Source: Pseudomonas ceruminis (GTDB taxonomy: Bacteria; Pseudomonadota; Gammaproteobacteria; Pseudomonadales; Pseudomonadaceae). From it: a DNA stretch of 64,000 bases. Below, in pieces: positions 9,741-19,477 of the stretch. Position 1 is the first letter of the stretch; each line of letters starts with the position of its first letter. Under the pieces are notes generated by a model. It searched no databases, was not told where the DNA came from, and saw nothing but the letters and a program-made list of their open reading frames with translations. Made by a program: the position numbers and the translations under genes. The stretch is taken from assembly GCF_021602025.1 (NCBI RefSeq), contig NZ_BQHW01000019.1, positions 1-64,000 on the forward strand, read 5' to 3'.

Positions 9741-11849
9741 ATGCCGGGCATAGAAGCCTTAGCCGAACGGCTGTCGACCTACCTGGGCCCCGAACAGGTC
9801 AACCTGGTTCGCCGGGCCTACTTCTACGCCGAACAGGCGCACGATGGGCAACGCCGCCGCAGCGGCGAACCCTACGTGACCCATCCGCTGGCCGTGGCCA
9901 GCATCCTCGCCGACATGCACATGGACCATCAGAGCCTGATGGCGGCCATGCTGCACGACGTGATCGAAGATACCGGCATCGCCAAGGAAGCCCTCAGCCA
10001 GCAATTTGGCGAGACGGTTGCCGAGCTGGTCGACGGGGTCAGCAAACTGACCCAGATGAACTTCGAGACCAAGGCCGAGGCGCAGGCCGAGAACTTCCAG
10101 AAGATGGCCATGGCCATGGCGCGCGACATCCGCGTGATCCTGGTCAAACTGGCCGACCGCCTGCACAACATGCGTACCCTGGAAGTGCTGTCCGGCGAGA
10201 AACGCCGGCGTATCGCCAAGGAAACCCTGGAAATCTACGCCCCCATCGCCAACCGGCTGGGCATGCACACCGTGCGCGTGGAATTCGAGGACCTCGGCTT
10301 CAAGGCCATGCACCCGATGCGTTCGTCGCTGATCCACCGGGCAGTCAAGAGCGCACGCGGCAACCGCAAGGAGATCGTCGCCAAGATCGAGCAATCGCTG
10401 GCCAACTGCCTTGCTGCCGACGGTATCCAGGGCGAGGTCAGCGGCCGGCAGAAACACCTCTATGGCATCTACAAGAAGATGCGCGGCAAACGCCGCGCCT
10501 TCAACGAGATCATGGACGTGTATGCCTTCCGCATCATCGTCGACAAGGTCGACACCTGCTACCGCGTGCTCGGTGCCGTGCACAACCTGTACAAGCCGCT
10601 GCCCGGGCGCTTCAAGGATTACATCGCGATTCCCAAGGCCAACGGCTATCAGTCGTTGCACACCACGCTGTTCGGCATGCACGGCGTGCCCATCGAAATC
10701 CAGATCCGCACCCGCGAGATGGAAGAGATGGCCAACAACGGCATCGCCGCGCACTGGCTGTACAAGTCCAACGACGACGAGCAGCCCAAGGGCAGCCACG
10801 CCCGCGCACGCCAATGGGTCAAGGGCATCCTCGAGCTGCAGCAGCGCGCAGGCAACTCGCTGGAATTCATCGAGAGCGTGAAGATCGACCTGTTCCCGGA
10901 CGAGGTCTACGTCTTTACCCCCAAAGGCCGGATCATGGAGCTGCCAAAAGGCTCCACCGCCGTCGACTTCGCCTATGCGGTGCACACCGACGTGGGCAAC
11001 AGTTGCATCGCCTGCCGCATCAACCGACGCCTGGCGCCGCTGTCCGAACCGCTGCAAAGCGGCTCGACGGTAGAAATCGTCAGTGCCCCAGGTGCCCGGC
11101 CCAACCCGGCCTGGCTCAACTTCGTGGTCACCGGCAAGGCCCGCACGCACATCCGCCACGCCCTCAAGCAGCAACGCCGCTCCGAGTCGATCAACCTGGG
11201 CGAGCGCCTGTTGAACAAGGTGCTGACCGGCTTCGACAGCAGCCTGGACAAGATCCCCCAGGAGCGCATCAATGCGATTCTGGCCGAATACCGCCTGGAG
11301 CTGATCGAAGACCTGCTCGAAGACATCGGCCTGGGCAACCGCATGGCCTATGTGGTCGCCCGTCGCCTGCTGTCGGCCGAGGGCGAGCCGTTGCCCGCAC
11401 CAGAAGGCCCGCTGGCGATCCGCGGCACCGAAGGCCTGGTGCTGAGCTACGCCAAATGCTGTACGCCGATCCCGGGTGACCCGATCGTCGGCCACCTCTC
11501 GGCGGGCAAGGGCATGGTCGTGCACCTGGAAAACTGCCGCAACATCAGTGAAATCCGGCATAACCCAGAGAAGTGCGTGCAGCTTTCCTGGGCCAAGGAC
11601 ATCACCGGCGAATTCAACGTCGAATTGCGTGTCGAGCTCGAACACCAGCGCGGCCTGATCGCCCTGCTGGCCAGCAGCGTCAACGCCGCCGACGGCAACA
11701 TCGAGAAGATCAGCATGGACGAACGCGACGGCCGTATCAGCGTTGTCCAACTGGTGGTCAGCGTGCACGACCGCGTGCACCTGGCTCGTGTGATCAAGAA
11801 GCTGCGTACGCTGACAGGTGTGGTTCGCATCACCCGCATGCGTACGTAG
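9741..11849 (+). CDS. spoT: Bifunctional (p)ppGpp synthetase/hydrolase SpoT
   Basis: Makes and degrades the alarmone (p)ppGpp. The 702-residue protein has every expected domain. The hydrolase HD domain has HDVIEDT at 72-78 intact. The synthetase domain has [19 protein letters not shown] at 290-308 intact. A TGS domain runs about 386-448 ([14 protein letters not shown]) and an ACT domain occupies roughly the last 75 residues. An intact HD pair separates it from RelA, in which hydrolysis is lost. ATG at 9741 has AGAGGTG just upstream. It follows rpoZ and precedes ridA by 23 bases, likely one operon. Regulation by starvation is expected from the family; nothing in the sequence shows the trigger. 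Confidence 0.97.
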   Translation: MPGIEALAERLSTYLGPEQVNLVRRAYFYAEQAHDGQRRRSGEPYVTHPLAVASILADMHMDHQSLMAAMLHDVIEDTGIAKEALSQQFGETVAELVDGVSKLTQMNFETKAEAQAENFQKMAMAMARDIRVILVKLADRLHNMRTLEVLSGEKRRRIAKETLEIYAPIANRLGMHTVRVEFEDLGFKAMHPMRSSLIHRAVKSARGNRKEIVAKIEQSLANCLAADGIQGEVSGRQKHLYGIYKKMRGKRRAFNEIMDVYAFRIIVDKVDTCYRVLGAVHNLYKPLPGRFKDYIAIPKANGYQSLHTTLFGMHGVPIEIQIRTREMEEMANNGIAAHWLYKSNDDEQPKGSHARARQWVKGILELQQRAGNSLEFIESVKIDLFPDEVYVFTPKGRIMELPKGSTAVDFAYAVHTDVGNSCIACRINRRLAPLSEPLQSGSTVEIVSAPGARPNPAWLNFVVTGKARTHIRHALKQQRRSESINLGERLLNKVLTGFDSSLDKIPQERINAILAEYRLELIEDLLEDIGLGNRMAYVVARRLLSAEGEPLPAPEGPLAIRGTEGLVLSYAKCCTPIPGDPIVGHLSAGKGMVVHLENCRNISEIRHNPEKCVQLSWAKDITGEFNVELRVELEHQRGLIALLASSVNAADGNIEKISMDERDGRISVVQLVVSVHDRVHLARVIKKLRTLTGVVRITRMRT

Positions 11850-11872
11850 TCCGCCAACCGCAAGGAGTCATC

Positions 11873-12253
11873 ATGAGCAAGACCGTCATCAACAGCGACA
11901 AGGCACCTGCCGCTATCGGCACCTACTCGCAAGCGATCAAGGCCGGCAATACCGTGTACATGTCGGGCCAGATCCCGCTGGACCCGAAGACCATGGAACT
12001 GGTTGAAGGCTTCGAAGCCCAGACCGTGCAGGTCTTCGAGAACCTCAAGTCGGTGGCCGAAGCCGCTGGCGGCTCGTTCAAGGACATCGTCAAGCTGAAC
12101 ATCTTCCTCACTGACCTGAGCCATTTCGCCAAGGTCAACGAGGTGATGGGTCGCTACTTCGAGCAGCCTTACCCAGCCCGCGCCGCCATTGGCGTTGCCG
12201 CGCTGCCTAAAGGCGCCCAGGTCGAAATGGACGCTATCCTGGTCATCGAGTGA
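11873..12253 (+). CDS. ridA: 2-iminobutanoate/2-iminopropanoate deaminase
   Basis: RidA (YjgF/YER057c/UK114) hydrolyses reactive enamine/imine intermediates made by PLP enzymes such as threonine dehydratase, protecting branched-chain amino acid metabolism. The 126-residue trimeric-type protein has [11 protein letters not shown] (16-26), SGQIPLD (31-37), catalytic Arg103 in PARAAIGV and Glu118 in VEMDAI. Start at 11873 has a strong AAGGAG at 11862-11867. It directly follows spoT, a common arrangement. A perfect hairpin follows the stop. Confidence 0.95.
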   Translation: MSKTVINSDKAPAAIGTYSQAIKAGNTVYMSGQIPLDPKTMELVEGFEAQTVQVFENLKSVAEAAGGSFKDIVKLNIFLTDLSHFAKVNEVMGRYFEQPYPARAAIGVAALPKGAQVEMDAILVIE

Positions 12254-12260
12254 TGCCACC

Positions 12261-12285
12261 GGTGACGGGCGCCCTGCCCGTCACC
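12261..12285. repeat. Perfect intercistronic hairpin after ridA
   Basis: GGTGACGGGC (12261-12270) pairs perfectly with GCCCGTCACC (12276-12285) across a 5-base loop. No T-run follows, so it is more likely an mRNA-stability or partial attenuation element than a full terminator. Confidence 0.7.
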
Positions 12286-12308
12286 ATCCAGCTCAAGGTT
12301 ATTCCATC

Positions 12309-13034
12309 ATGCGTCAAGCACTGCCTCTCGCGCTGGCAGCCCTGCTTCTGAGCGGCTGCGCCAGCCACAAACCTGAAGATTTCAACGGCACCTGGGTCAA
12401 CCAGGACGCCATCAAAGCCGCCGTAAAAGGTGGCAGCCTGCGCCAAGCCCTGAACGAACACGGCCCGGTCTTCGAGTGGAAGCTCGACGTGGCCAATCAA
12501 CAGGCCAGCTACAGCAATGGTTTCGAAGCCGCTGACGGCCAGCTGACCGCCAACGAGAAGCAATGGCAGGCCAGTTTCGAAGGTGGCCAGGTCGAGCAAT
12601 TGGCACTGGACGGCGACGAGCTCAAGAGCACCGATCAGTCCGGTGCCCAGCAGACCTTCGTGCGCGCCAAGCAGCCTGGCAATGCACCGTTGGGTGGTAG
12701 CTTCGAGAAAGCGCTGTACCAGTCCTACCTGGGCGGTGACTGGAAGATCGTCGAAGGCCAGGGCCAAGGCGGCGTGGTGCGTTTTGCCGACAATGGCAGC
12801 GTCACTGGCCTGCCCGGCCCGGACCGTTACGCCCTGTGCCTGGCAGGCGATTGCGCCAGCATGGGCGGGAGCAACGACAGCCTGTGGCTGGAGCGCAACC
12901 AGCGCGGTGCGCCGTTCATCTTCAAGCGCGATGGCGACAAGCTGGAGATTTTCCAGGCGGTAAACCGTGCGCAGCCGGATGAAATGCCTGAGTTGGCGGC
13001 GGGGAATCGCCAGTGGGTGCTGGAGAAGGATTGA
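12309..13034 (+). CDS. Predicted lipoprotein of unknown function
   Basis: 241-residue protein with a short lipoprotein signal: MRQALPLALAALLLSGC, lipobox LSGC with Cys17 as the lipidation site, then Ala-Ser, which favours outer-membrane sorting over retention. The mature part looks beta-rich and repetitive in logic, with two similar-looking stretches about evaluating WVNQ/WKIVEG and a paired Cys segment (YALCLAGDCASMGG, about 177-190) that could form a disulfide. I do not recognise a named family. It lies 55 bases after ridA and may be the last gene of the rpoZ-spoT-ridA run, though the intervening hairpin may lower its expression. Start ATG 12309 has AAGG 11 bases upstream. Confidence 0.8.
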   Translation: MRQALPLALAALLLSGCASHKPEDFNGTWVNQDAIKAAVKGGSLRQALNEHGPVFEWKLDVANQQASYSNGFEAADGQLTANEKQWQASFEGGQVEQLALDGDELKSTDQSGAQQTFVRAKQPGNAPLGGSFEKALYQSYLGGDWKIVEGQGQGGVVRFADNGSVTGLPGPDRYALCLAGDCASMGGSNDSLWLERNQRGAPFIFKRDGDKLEIFQAVNRAQPDEMPELAAGNRQWVLEKD

Positions 13035-13047
13035 GCCCTCCTACACC

Positions 13048-13105
13048 GGACCTTTCGCGGGTGCCCCACTGACTGCTCATTCAGCGGAGTACCCGGGAAA
13101 GGACC
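13048..13105. repeat. REP-like imperfect inverted repeat
   Basis: GGACCTTTCGCGGGT (13048-13062) and the reverse complement of 13091-13105 match 13 of 15. It sits between convergent genes (lipoprotein and epimerase) and may act as a transcription barrier. Confidence 0.55.
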
Positions 13106-13112
13106 AGACACC

Positions 13113-13970
13113 TCACCCCTTCTCCTTCAGAATGGCCGCATACCCTTCTTTATAGCTCGGATACGCCGGCACCCAACCCAAGGCCCGCGCTCGCGCATTG
13201 CTGCAGCGCTTGCTGCCAGTGCGCCGTACCCGCTGCTCATCGGACCACTCGGTAACGCCCATGTACGCGCGCAACCAGGCCACCACATCGGCCAGCGGTG
13301 CCGGGTCGTCGTCCACTCCTATATAACATGCGTCCAGTGCCACACCCTCGGCATCGGCTTGCAGCAGGAACGCCAGCAGGCTGGCCGCATCCTCCGCATG
13401 AATACGGTTGCCATACAGCGGTGGTGCCTCGGCTACACGATAGCCCTGACGTACTTGGCTTAGCAGCCACTCACGGCCCGGCCCATAGATCCCAGTCAGT
13501 CGCACGATGCTTGCCGGGATACCACTGGCCAACGCCAACTGTTCGGCTTCCAGCATCACACGCCCCGAATAACCTTCCGGCTCGGTGGCGGCCGTTTCAT
13601 CGATCCACTCACCCTCCTTTTGCGCAAACACACTGCTGCTGGACACGAACAGCAGGCGCCGCGGGCGCTGGCCTTTCTCGGCCAACCACGCCAGCACATG
13701 GCGCAGACCCTCGACGTAAGCCGCCTGGTATCCCGCCTCGTCGTGCTGGCTGGCCGCCACGCAATACACCAGGTAGTCCGGCGAACGCTGTGGCCAAGCC
13801 TGGGGCAGGCTCGGCTCGCACAGGTCGGCGGCAACCGGGGCGACCCCTTGCGGAAGGCGCTCGACCGAGCGCCGCAAGCCGCTCACCTGCCACCCACGGG
13901 CCAGCAGTTGACGGGCCAGACGGCTGCCTACATCACCACAACCTACGATCAATGCTGATAGGTCTGACAT
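13113..13970 (-). CDS. NAD(P)-dependent epimerase/dehydratase family protein (SDR)
   Basis: 285-residue extended short-chain dehydrogenase-like protein. The Rossmann glycine motif is VGCGDVGSRLARQLL (about 8-22), the catalytic-loop region VSSSSVFAQKEGEWIDE (109-125) supplies the Ser, and YSGRVMLEAEQ (about 134-144) is where the YxxxK motif would be; there the lysine is replaced (YSGRVM), so normal redox catalysis is doubtful. The family is often annotated only as NAD-dependent epimerase or YeeZ-like. ATG 13970 has AGGGAG 7 bases upstream; a GTG one codon earlier is possible. Divergent from exbB with 191 bases between. Confidence 0.82.
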   Translation of the reverse strand: MSDLSALIVGCGDVGSRLARQLLARGWQVSGLRRSVERLPQGVAPVAADLCEPSLPQAWPQRSPDYLVYCVAASQHDEAGYQAAYVEGLRHVLAWLAEKGQRPRRLLFVSSSSVFAQKEGEWIDETAATEPEGYSGRVMLEAEQLALASGIPASIVRLTGIYGPGREWLLSQVRQGYRVAEAPPLYGNRIHAEDAASLLAFLLQADAEGVALDACYIGVDDDPAPLADVVAWLRAYMGVTEWSDEQRVRRTGSKRCSNARARALGWVPAYPSYKEGYAAILKEKG

Positions 13971-14161
13971 CACTAAACTCCCTAGACCAAAGGATCAGGC
14001 TAGCCGGATTACACGATAGGCGGCTAGACCATGGGCGAAAAAAGCAACAAGATTACTTTTGTTAACAAGAATTACTTGCAATAATGGCACCCCTATCTGT
14101 TCTCGGCCTATCTCGAGGCCTTGGAGAACGCTCACTTTTTTCTTCATCAGGTCCGGCCAGC

Positions 14162-15133
14162 ATGACACGTACTCAACCTTCCGCTTCGCCAACCCCGTCG
14201 CGCGCATGGCGTGCCATCGCCGCGCTGATGTTCAGCCTGGTGCTGGCCCCGGTGGCAATGGCCGATGAGCCAGCCGCCAATGCCAGTACGCCAGCCGCCG
14301 CCACCGCGCCGGCTACCCCGGCGACCGAAGGCCAGGTGCCTGCGGGTGCTGCCCAGGCAGCCACCCCGGTCGACGCCCCGGCGGCAGCCGACCCAAGCGT
14401 CGAAGCGCTGGTCGAGGACACCTCCCTGGGCATGGCCCACGACCTGTCGCCGTGGGGCATGTACAAGAACGCCGACATCGTGGTGAAGGCAGTCATGATT
14501 GGCCTGGCGATCGCCTCGATCATCACCTGGACCATCTGGATCGCCAAAGGCTTCGAGCTGATGGGCGCCAAGCGTCGCCTGCGCGGTGAGATCGCCCAGC
14601 TGAAGAAGTCCGCCAGCCTCAAGGAAGCCAGCGAAGTCTCCAACAAGGAAGGCACCCTGGCCCACACCCTGGTCCACGACGCCCTCGAAGAAATGCGCCT
14701 GTCGGCCAATGCCCGCGAGAAAGAAGGCATCAAGGAACGCGTCAGCTTCCGCCTGGAGCGCCTGGTGGCCGCAAGCGGCCGTACCATGAGCAGCGGCACC
14801 GGCGTGCTCGCCACCATCGGTTCCACCGCGCCATTCGTCGGCTTGTTCGGTACGGTATGGGGCATCATGAACAGCTTCATCGGCATCGCCAAGACCCAGA
14901 CCACCAACCTCGCGGTCGTGGCGCCAGGTATTGCCGAAGCCCTGCTGGCCACTGCCTTGGGCCTGGTCGCAGCAATCCCGGCGGTGGTCATCTACAACGT
15001 CTTCGCCCGCTCCATTGCCGGCTACAAGGCTCAGGTGTCCGACGCTTCGGCGCAGGTCCTGCTGCTGGTCAGCCGTGACCTCGACCACCAGGGTGGCGAG
15101 CGCGCCGCCCCGCACATGGTGAAAGTGGGGTAA
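14162..15133 (+). CDS. exbB: Biopolymer transport protein ExbB with N-terminal extension
   Basis: Inner-membrane proton-channel subunit of the ExbB-ExbD-TonB motor that powers outer-membrane siderophore and vitamin receptors. At 323 residues it is about 80 longer than E. coli ExbB because of a signal-like segment (RAIAALMFSLVLAPVAMADEP) followed by an Ala/Pro/Thr-rich periplasmic stretch up to about residue 80; this long form is the usual one in P. putida. The MotA/TolQ-type core follows, with three membrane helices: VVKAVMIGLAIASIITWTIW, then the ATIGSTAPFVGLFGTVWGIM pair and the final helix. First gene of exbB-exbD-tonB. Iron (Fur) control is expected, but I saw no clean Fur box in 13974-14161. 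Confidence 0.94.
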   Translation: MTRTQPSASPTPSRAWRAIAALMFSLVLAPVAMADEPAANASTPAAATAPATPATEGQVPAGAAQAATPVDAPAAADPSVEALVEDTSLGMAHDLSPWGMYKNADIVVKAVMIGLAIASIITWTIWIAKGFELMGAKRRLRGEIAQLKKSASLKEASEVSNKEGTLAHTLVHDALEEMRLSANAREKEGIKERVSFRLERLVAASGRTMSSGTGVLATIGSTAPFVGLFGTVWGIMNSFIGIAKTQTTNLAVVAPGIAEALLATALGLVAAIPAVVIYNVFARSIAGYKAQVSDASAQVLLLVSRDLDHQGGERAAPHMVKVG

Positions 15134-15136
15134 GCC

Positions 15137-15565
15137 ATGGGCCTGCATCTCAACGAAGGTGGCGACGACCTCGCCGAAAACCACGAAATCAACGTCACGC
15201 CGTTCATCGACGTGATGCTGGTACTGCTGATCATCTTCATGGTGGCCGCGCCCCTGGCCACGGTCGACATCAAGGTCGATCTGCCTGCCTCGACCGCCAA
15301 GCCGGCGCCGAGGCCCGAGAAGCCCGTGTTCGTCAGCGTCAAGGCCGACCAGAAGCTGTACGTCGGCGACGATCAGGTACCTGCCCCTGACCAGCTTGGC
15401 CGGATGCTCGACGCCAAGACCAAGGGTGACAAGGAAACCACCATCTTCTTCCAGGCCGACAAAGGCGTGGATTACGGTGACCTGATGGAAGTGATGAACA
15501 ACATGCGCGCGGCCGGCTACCTCAAAGTCGGTCTGGTAGGTCTCGAGACGGCAGCCAAGAAATGA
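15137..15565 (+). CDS. exbD: Biopolymer transport protein ExbD
   Basis: 142-residue inner-membrane partner of ExbB. One N-terminal membrane helix, NVTPFIDVMLVLLIIFMVAAP, contains Asp25, the conserved proton-pathway aspartate of the ExbD/TolR family, and the remainder is a periplasmic domain. The 3-base gap after exbB and the ATGA overlap with tonB show tight translational coupling, which fits the fixed stoichiometry of the motor. Confidence 0.96.
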   Translation: MGLHLNEGGDDLAENHEINVTPFIDVMLVLLIIFMVAAPLATVDIKVDLPASTAKPAPRPEKPVFVSVKADQKLYVGDDQVPAPDQLGRMLDAKTKGDKETTIFFQADKGVDYGDLMEVMNNMRAAGYLKVGLVGLETAAKK

Positions 15566-16296
15566 CGAAGACGCGGCACAATCTGGCGCGTTACAGCGGC
15601 AGCCTGGCCCTTGTGCTGGGTGTCCATGCCGTCGCTGTGCTGCTCACGCTCAACTGGTCGGTGCCCCAGGCCATCGAGCTGCCCCCGGCAGCCATGATGG
15701 TCGAGCTGGCACCGCTGCCCGAGCCCGCACCGCCACCACCACCCAAGGCCGCTCCACAACCGCCGGCACCGGTAGAAGAACCACCGCTGCCCAAGGTAGC
15801 CGAGGCGCCGAAACCGAAGATCGCCATCGCCAAGCCGCCCAAGCCCAAACCCAAGCCTCAACCTCCGAAGCCTGAGAAGAAGCCTGAGCCGCCGCGGGAT
15901 GAACCACCCACCAAGGAACACGTAGCGGACACGCCGCCCAGCAACACGCCACCGCAGAAGTCGGCGGCACCGGCGCCGAGCATTGCCTCCAACAGCCAAG
16001 CGTTGCCAACCTGGCAGAGCGACCTGCTGCGCCACCTGGCGAAGTACAAGCGCTACCCGGAAGACGCACGCCGCCGTGGCCTGCAAGGCATCAACCGCCT
16101 GCGTTTCGTGGTCGACGCCGAAGGCAAGGTGGTGTCGTACTCGATGGCCGGTGGTTCGGGCAGCGCGGCACTGGACCGGGCAACCCTGGAGATGATCCGC
16201 CGGGCCGGCACTGTACCCAAGCCGCCACCGGAGTTGCTGAACAATGGCACGATCGAAGTCGTGGCGCCGTTCGTCTACTCGCTGGACCGTCGCTGA
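15562..16296 (+). CDS. tonB: Energy-transducing protein TonB
   Basis: Spans the periplasm to pass energy from ExbBD to outer-membrane receptors. The 244-residue protein has an N-terminal helix (SLALVLGVHAVAVLLTLNW, about 14-32) with the functionally important His22, a long Pro/Lys/Glu-rich rod (about 45-125; PPPPPKAAPQPP and KPKPKPQPPKP), and a C-terminal TonB domain with YPEDARRRGLQGINRLRFVV (about 163-182). The start ATG overlaps the exbD stop. The exbB-exbD-tonB order on this strand is the P. putida arrangement. Confidence 0.95.
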   Translation: MTKTRHNLARYSGSLALVLGVHAVAVLLTLNWSVPQAIELPPAAMMVELAPLPEPAPPPPPKAAPQPPAPVEEPPLPKVAEAPKPKIAIAKPPKPKPKPQPPKPEKKPEPPRDEPPTKEHVADTPPSNTPPQKSAAPAPSIASNSQALPTWQSDLLRHLAKYKRYPEDARRRGLQGINRLRFVVDAEGKVVSYSMAGGSGSAALDRATLEMIRRAGTVPKPPPELLNNGTIEVVAPFVYSLDRR

Positions 16297-16390
16297 TACT
16301 TTTGTTTCTGTCACACATCGGCAAGTCTGATAACGTGCGTCTATCGATTGCAGCCGCTATGCTGGGCTCGCAACTTCATGGACGCACGTT

Positions 16391-17317
16391 ATGACCCTCA
16401 CAGAACTTCGCTACATCGTCACCCTCGCCCAGGAGCAGCACTTCGGCCACGCCGCCGAGCGTTGCCATGTCAGCCAGCCCACCTTGTCGGTCGGTGTGAA
16501 AAAGCTTGAGGACGAGCTTGGCGTGCTGATCTTCGAACGCAGCAAGAGCGCGGTGCGCCTGACCCCGGTCGGCGAAAGCATTGTCGCCCAGGCGCAGAAG
16601 GTGCTGGAGCAGGCCCAGGGTATCCGCGAACTGGCCCAGGCGGGCAAGAACCAGCTGACCGCCCCGCTGAAGGTCGGTGCCATCTACACCGTCGGCCCCT
16701 ATCTGTTCCCCCACCTGATCCCGCAGCTGCACCGTGTGGCACCCCAGATGCCGCTGTACATCGAAGAGAACTTCACCCACGTGCTGCGCGAAAAACTGCG
16801 CAATGGCGAACTGGACGCGGTGATCATTGCCCTGCCGTTCAATGAAGCCGACGTGCTGACGCTGCCGCTGTACGATGAACCATTCTGCGCGCTGATGCCG
16901 GCCGACCATCCCTGGACGGCAAAAAAGACCATCGACACCGCCATGCTCAACGACAAGAGCCTGCTGCTGCTCGGTGAGGGCCACTGCTTCCGCGATCAGG
17001 TTCTGGAAGCGTGCCCGACGCTGAACAAAGGTGGCGAAGGCGCCAAGCACACCACCGTTGAGTCCAGCTCGCTGGAAACCATCCGCCACATGGTCGCTTC
17101 CGGCCTGGGCGTGTCGATCCTGCCGCTGTCGGCGGTGCATAGCCACCACTACGCGCCTGGGGTCATCGAAGTGCGCCCGCTCACCGCGCCTGCGCCGTTC
17201 CGCACCGTGGCCATCGCCTGGCGCGCCAGCTTCCCGCGGCCGAAGGCGATCGAGATCCTTGCCGACTCGATCCGTCTCTGTTCGGTGGCCAAACCGCCTG
17301 TGGAACAGCCGGCCTGA
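16391..17317 (+). CDS. oxyR: Hydrogen peroxide sensor OxyR
   Basis: LysR-family activator of catalase, alkyl hydroperoxide reductase and other peroxide defences. The 308-residue protein begins MTLTELRYIVTLAQEQHFGHAAERCHVSQPTLS and has the redox pair Cys199 and Cys208 in GEGHCFRDQVLEAC, the residues that form the peroxide-induced disulfide in OxyR. That identifies it clearly among LysR proteins. It is followed by recG after 3 bases, the conserved oxyR-recG pairing that links oxidative stress with DNA repair. Upstream, CTAT elements at about 16342 and 16360 may be part of an OxyR autoregulatory site (weak inference). Confidence 0.96.
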   Translation: MTLTELRYIVTLAQEQHFGHAAERCHVSQPTLSVGVKKLEDELGVLIFERSKSAVRLTPVGESIVAQAQKVLEQAQGIRELAQAGKNQLTAPLKVGAIYTVGPYLFPHLIPQLHRVAPQMPLYIEENFTHVLREKLRNGELDAVIIALPFNEADVLTLPLYDEPFCALMPADHPWTAKKTIDTAMLNDKSLLLLGEGHCFRDQVLEACPTLNKGGEGAKHTTVESSSLETIRHMVASGLGVSILPLSAVHSHHYAPGVIEVRPLTAPAPFRTVAIAWRASFPRPKAIEILADSIRLCSVAKPPVEQPA

Positions 17318-17320
17318 GTC

Positions 17321-19399
17321 ATGACTGAGCTGTCGAAGGTCTCGGTCACAGCGCTCAAGGGCGTAGGCGAAGCCATGGCGGAAAAGCTCGCCAAGGTAGG
17401 CCTGGAAAACCTGCAGGACATGCTGTTCCACCTGCCGCTGCGCTATCAGGATCGCACCCGTGTCGTGCCCATCGGCGCACTGCGCCCTGGCCAGGATGCC
17501 GTGATCGAGGGCGTGGTCAGCGGCGCCGACGTGACCATGGGCAAGCGCCGCAGCCTGGTGGTGCGCCTGGGCGATGGCACCGGTGTGCTGAGCCTGCGCT
17601 TCTACCACTTCAGCAATGCGCAAAAGGAAGGCCTCAAGCGTGGCACCCACCTGCGTTGCTATGGCGAAGCGCGCCCCGGCGCCTCGGGCCTGGAGATCTA
17701 CCACCCGGAGTACCGCGCACTCAACGGCGACGAGCCACCGCCTCCGGTCGAGCAGACCCTGACGCCGATCTACCCGACCACCGAAGGCCTCACCCAGCAG
17801 CGGCTGCGCCTGCTCTGCCAGCAGAGCCTGGGCATGCTCGGCCCGCGCAGCCTGCCAGACTGGCTGCCCGACGAGCTGGCCCGCGACTACCACCTGGCAC
17901 CGCTGGACGATGCCATTCGCTACTTGCACAACCCCCCAGCCGAGGCCGACCTCGACGAGCTCGCCGAGGGCCAGCATTGGGCCCAGCACCGCCTGGCCTT
18001 CGAGGAACTGCTGACCCATCAGCTGTCGCAGCAACGCCTGCGCGAAAGCCTGCGCAGCCTGCGTGCGCCACTGCTGCCCAAGGCCAACCGCCTGCAGGCG
18101 CAGTACCTGGCCAACCTGGGTTTCAAGCCGACTGGCGCCCAGCAGCGCGTAGCCAACGAAATCGCCTACGACCTGAGCCAGACTGAACCGATGATGCGAC
18201 TGGTTCAGGGCGATGTGGGTGCCGGCAAGACCGTGGTCGCTGCACTCGCCGCGCTGCAGGCCCTTGAAGCGGGCTATCAGGTGGCGCTGATGGCGCCCAC
18301 CGAGATTCTCGCCGAACAGCACTACATCACCTTCAAGCGCTGGCTCGAACCGCTGGGGATCGAAGTCGCCTGGCTGGCCGGCAAGCTCAAGGGCAAGGCC
18401 CGCGCCAGCGCCCTGGAGCAGATCGCCAACGGCGCGCCGATGGTTGTCGGCACCCATGCATTGTTCCAGGAAGAGGTACAGTTCAAGCACCTGGCCCTGG
18501 CGATCATCGACGAGCAGCACCGTTTTGGCGTGCAGCAACGCCTGGCGCTGCGCAAGAAGGGTGTGGCCGGCGAGCTGTGCCCCCATCAGCTGATCATGAC
18601 CGCCACACCGATCCCGCGGACCCTGGCCATGAGCGCCTACGCCGACCTCGACACCTCGGTGCTCGACGAGCTGCCGCCGGGGCGCACGCCGGTCAATACC
18701 GTGCTGGTCGCCGACAGCCGCCGCTTCGAGGTGGTCGAGCGGGTACGCGCCGCTTGCGCCGAGGGACGCCAGGCGTACTGGGTATGCACCCTGATCGAGG
18801 AATCCGAAGAGCTCACCTGCCAAGCCGCGCAGAGCACCTACGAGGAACTTGGCAGCGCCTTGGGCGAGCTGCGTGTGGGCCTGATCCACGGGCGCATGAA
18901 ACCTGCGGAAAAGGCCGCGGTGATGGCCGATTTCAAGCAAGGCAACCTGCAACTGCTGGTGGCCACCACCGTCATCGAGGTTGGCGTGGACGTGCCCAAC
19001 GCCAGTCTGATGATCATCGAGAACCCTGAACGCCTCGGCCTGGCCCAGTTGCACCAGCTGCGCGGCCGGGTAGGCCGAGGCAGTGCGGTGAGTCACTGCG
19101 TGCTGCTCTATCACCCGCCGCTGTCGCAGATTGGCCGCGAACGCCTGGGGATCATGCGCGAAACCAACGATGGCTTCGTCATTGCTGAAAAAGACCTTGA
19201 GCTGCGCGGCCCTGGCGAAATGCTCGGTACCCGCCAGACAGGCTTGCTGCAGTTCAAGGTCGCCGACCTGATGCGCGATGCCGACCTGTTGCCAGCGGTG
19301 CGTGATGCCGCCCAGGCATTGATCGCACGCTGGCCTGAACATGTCAGCCCATTACTCGACCGCTGGCTGCGCCACGGCCAGCAATATGGCCAGGTGTGA
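17321..19399 (+). CDS. recG: ATP-dependent DNA helicase RecG
   Basis: Branch-migration helicase that remodels stalled forks and Holliday junctions. The 692-residue protein has an N-terminal wedge/OB region (about 1-200) and SF2 motor: Walker A GDVGAGKT at about 295-302, motif II as DEQH (about 396-399) in IIDEQHRFGVQQR, motif III TATPIPRT, and motif VI QLRGRVGRG. DEQH rather than DEAD is usual for RecG. The start at 17321 is 3 bases past oxyR, so expression from the oxyR promoter is likely. Confidence 0.97.
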   Translation: MTELSKVSVTALKGVGEAMAEKLAKVGLENLQDMLFHLPLRYQDRTRVVPIGALRPGQDAVIEGVVSGADVTMGKRRSLVVRLGDGTGVLSLRFYHFSNAQKEGLKRGTHLRCYGEARPGASGLEIYHPEYRALNGDEPPPPVEQTLTPIYPTTEGLTQQRLRLLCQQSLGMLGPRSLPDWLPDELARDYHLAPLDDAIRYLHNPPAEADLDELAEGQHWAQHRLAFEELLTHQLSQQRLRESLRSLRAPLLPKANRLQAQYLANLGFKPTGAQQRVANEIAYDLSQTEPMMRLVQGDVGAGKTVVAALAALQALEAGYQVALMAPTEILAEQHYITFKRWLEPLGIEVAWLAGKLKGKARASALEQIANGAPMVVGTHALFQEEVQFKHLALAIIDEQHRFGVQQRLALRKKGVAGELCPHQLIMTATPIPRTLAMSAYADLDTSVLDELPPGRTPVNTVLVADSRRFEVVERVRAACAEGRQAYWVCTLIEESEELTCQAAQSTYEELGSALGELRVGLIHGRMKPAEKAAVMADFKQGNLQLLVATTVIEVGVDVPNASLMIIENPERLGLAQLHQLRGRVGRGSAVSHCVLLYHPPLSQIGRERLGIMRETNDGFVIAEKDLELRGPGEMLGTRQTGLLQFKVADLMRDADLLPAVRDAAQALIARWPEHVSPLLDRWLRHGQQYGQV

Positions 19400-19477
19400 C
19401 GCTAGTCCCAGAATGGATCCAGCTTTGCGACCAGACTGGTTATACTTCGCCTTCAAAAGAATCAGTGGAAACGGACC

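Noticed and set aside
9759-11780. 673-codon frame antisense to spoT
   Set aside because: Shadow of SpoT; the plus-strand product has all RSH motifs.
13974-14161. Possible Fur box before exbB
   Set aside because: AT-rich words (GAATTACTTGCAATAAT) are present, but I could not align a convincing 19-bp Fur consensus; left out of the feature list.
16376-19342. 988-codon open frame antisense to oxyR and recG
   Set aside because: Both strands are open because of GC-rich codon structure. The plus-strand frames encode clear OxyR and RecG domains; the antisense product has low-complexity composition (His/Gln/Arg/Val rich) and no family resemblance.
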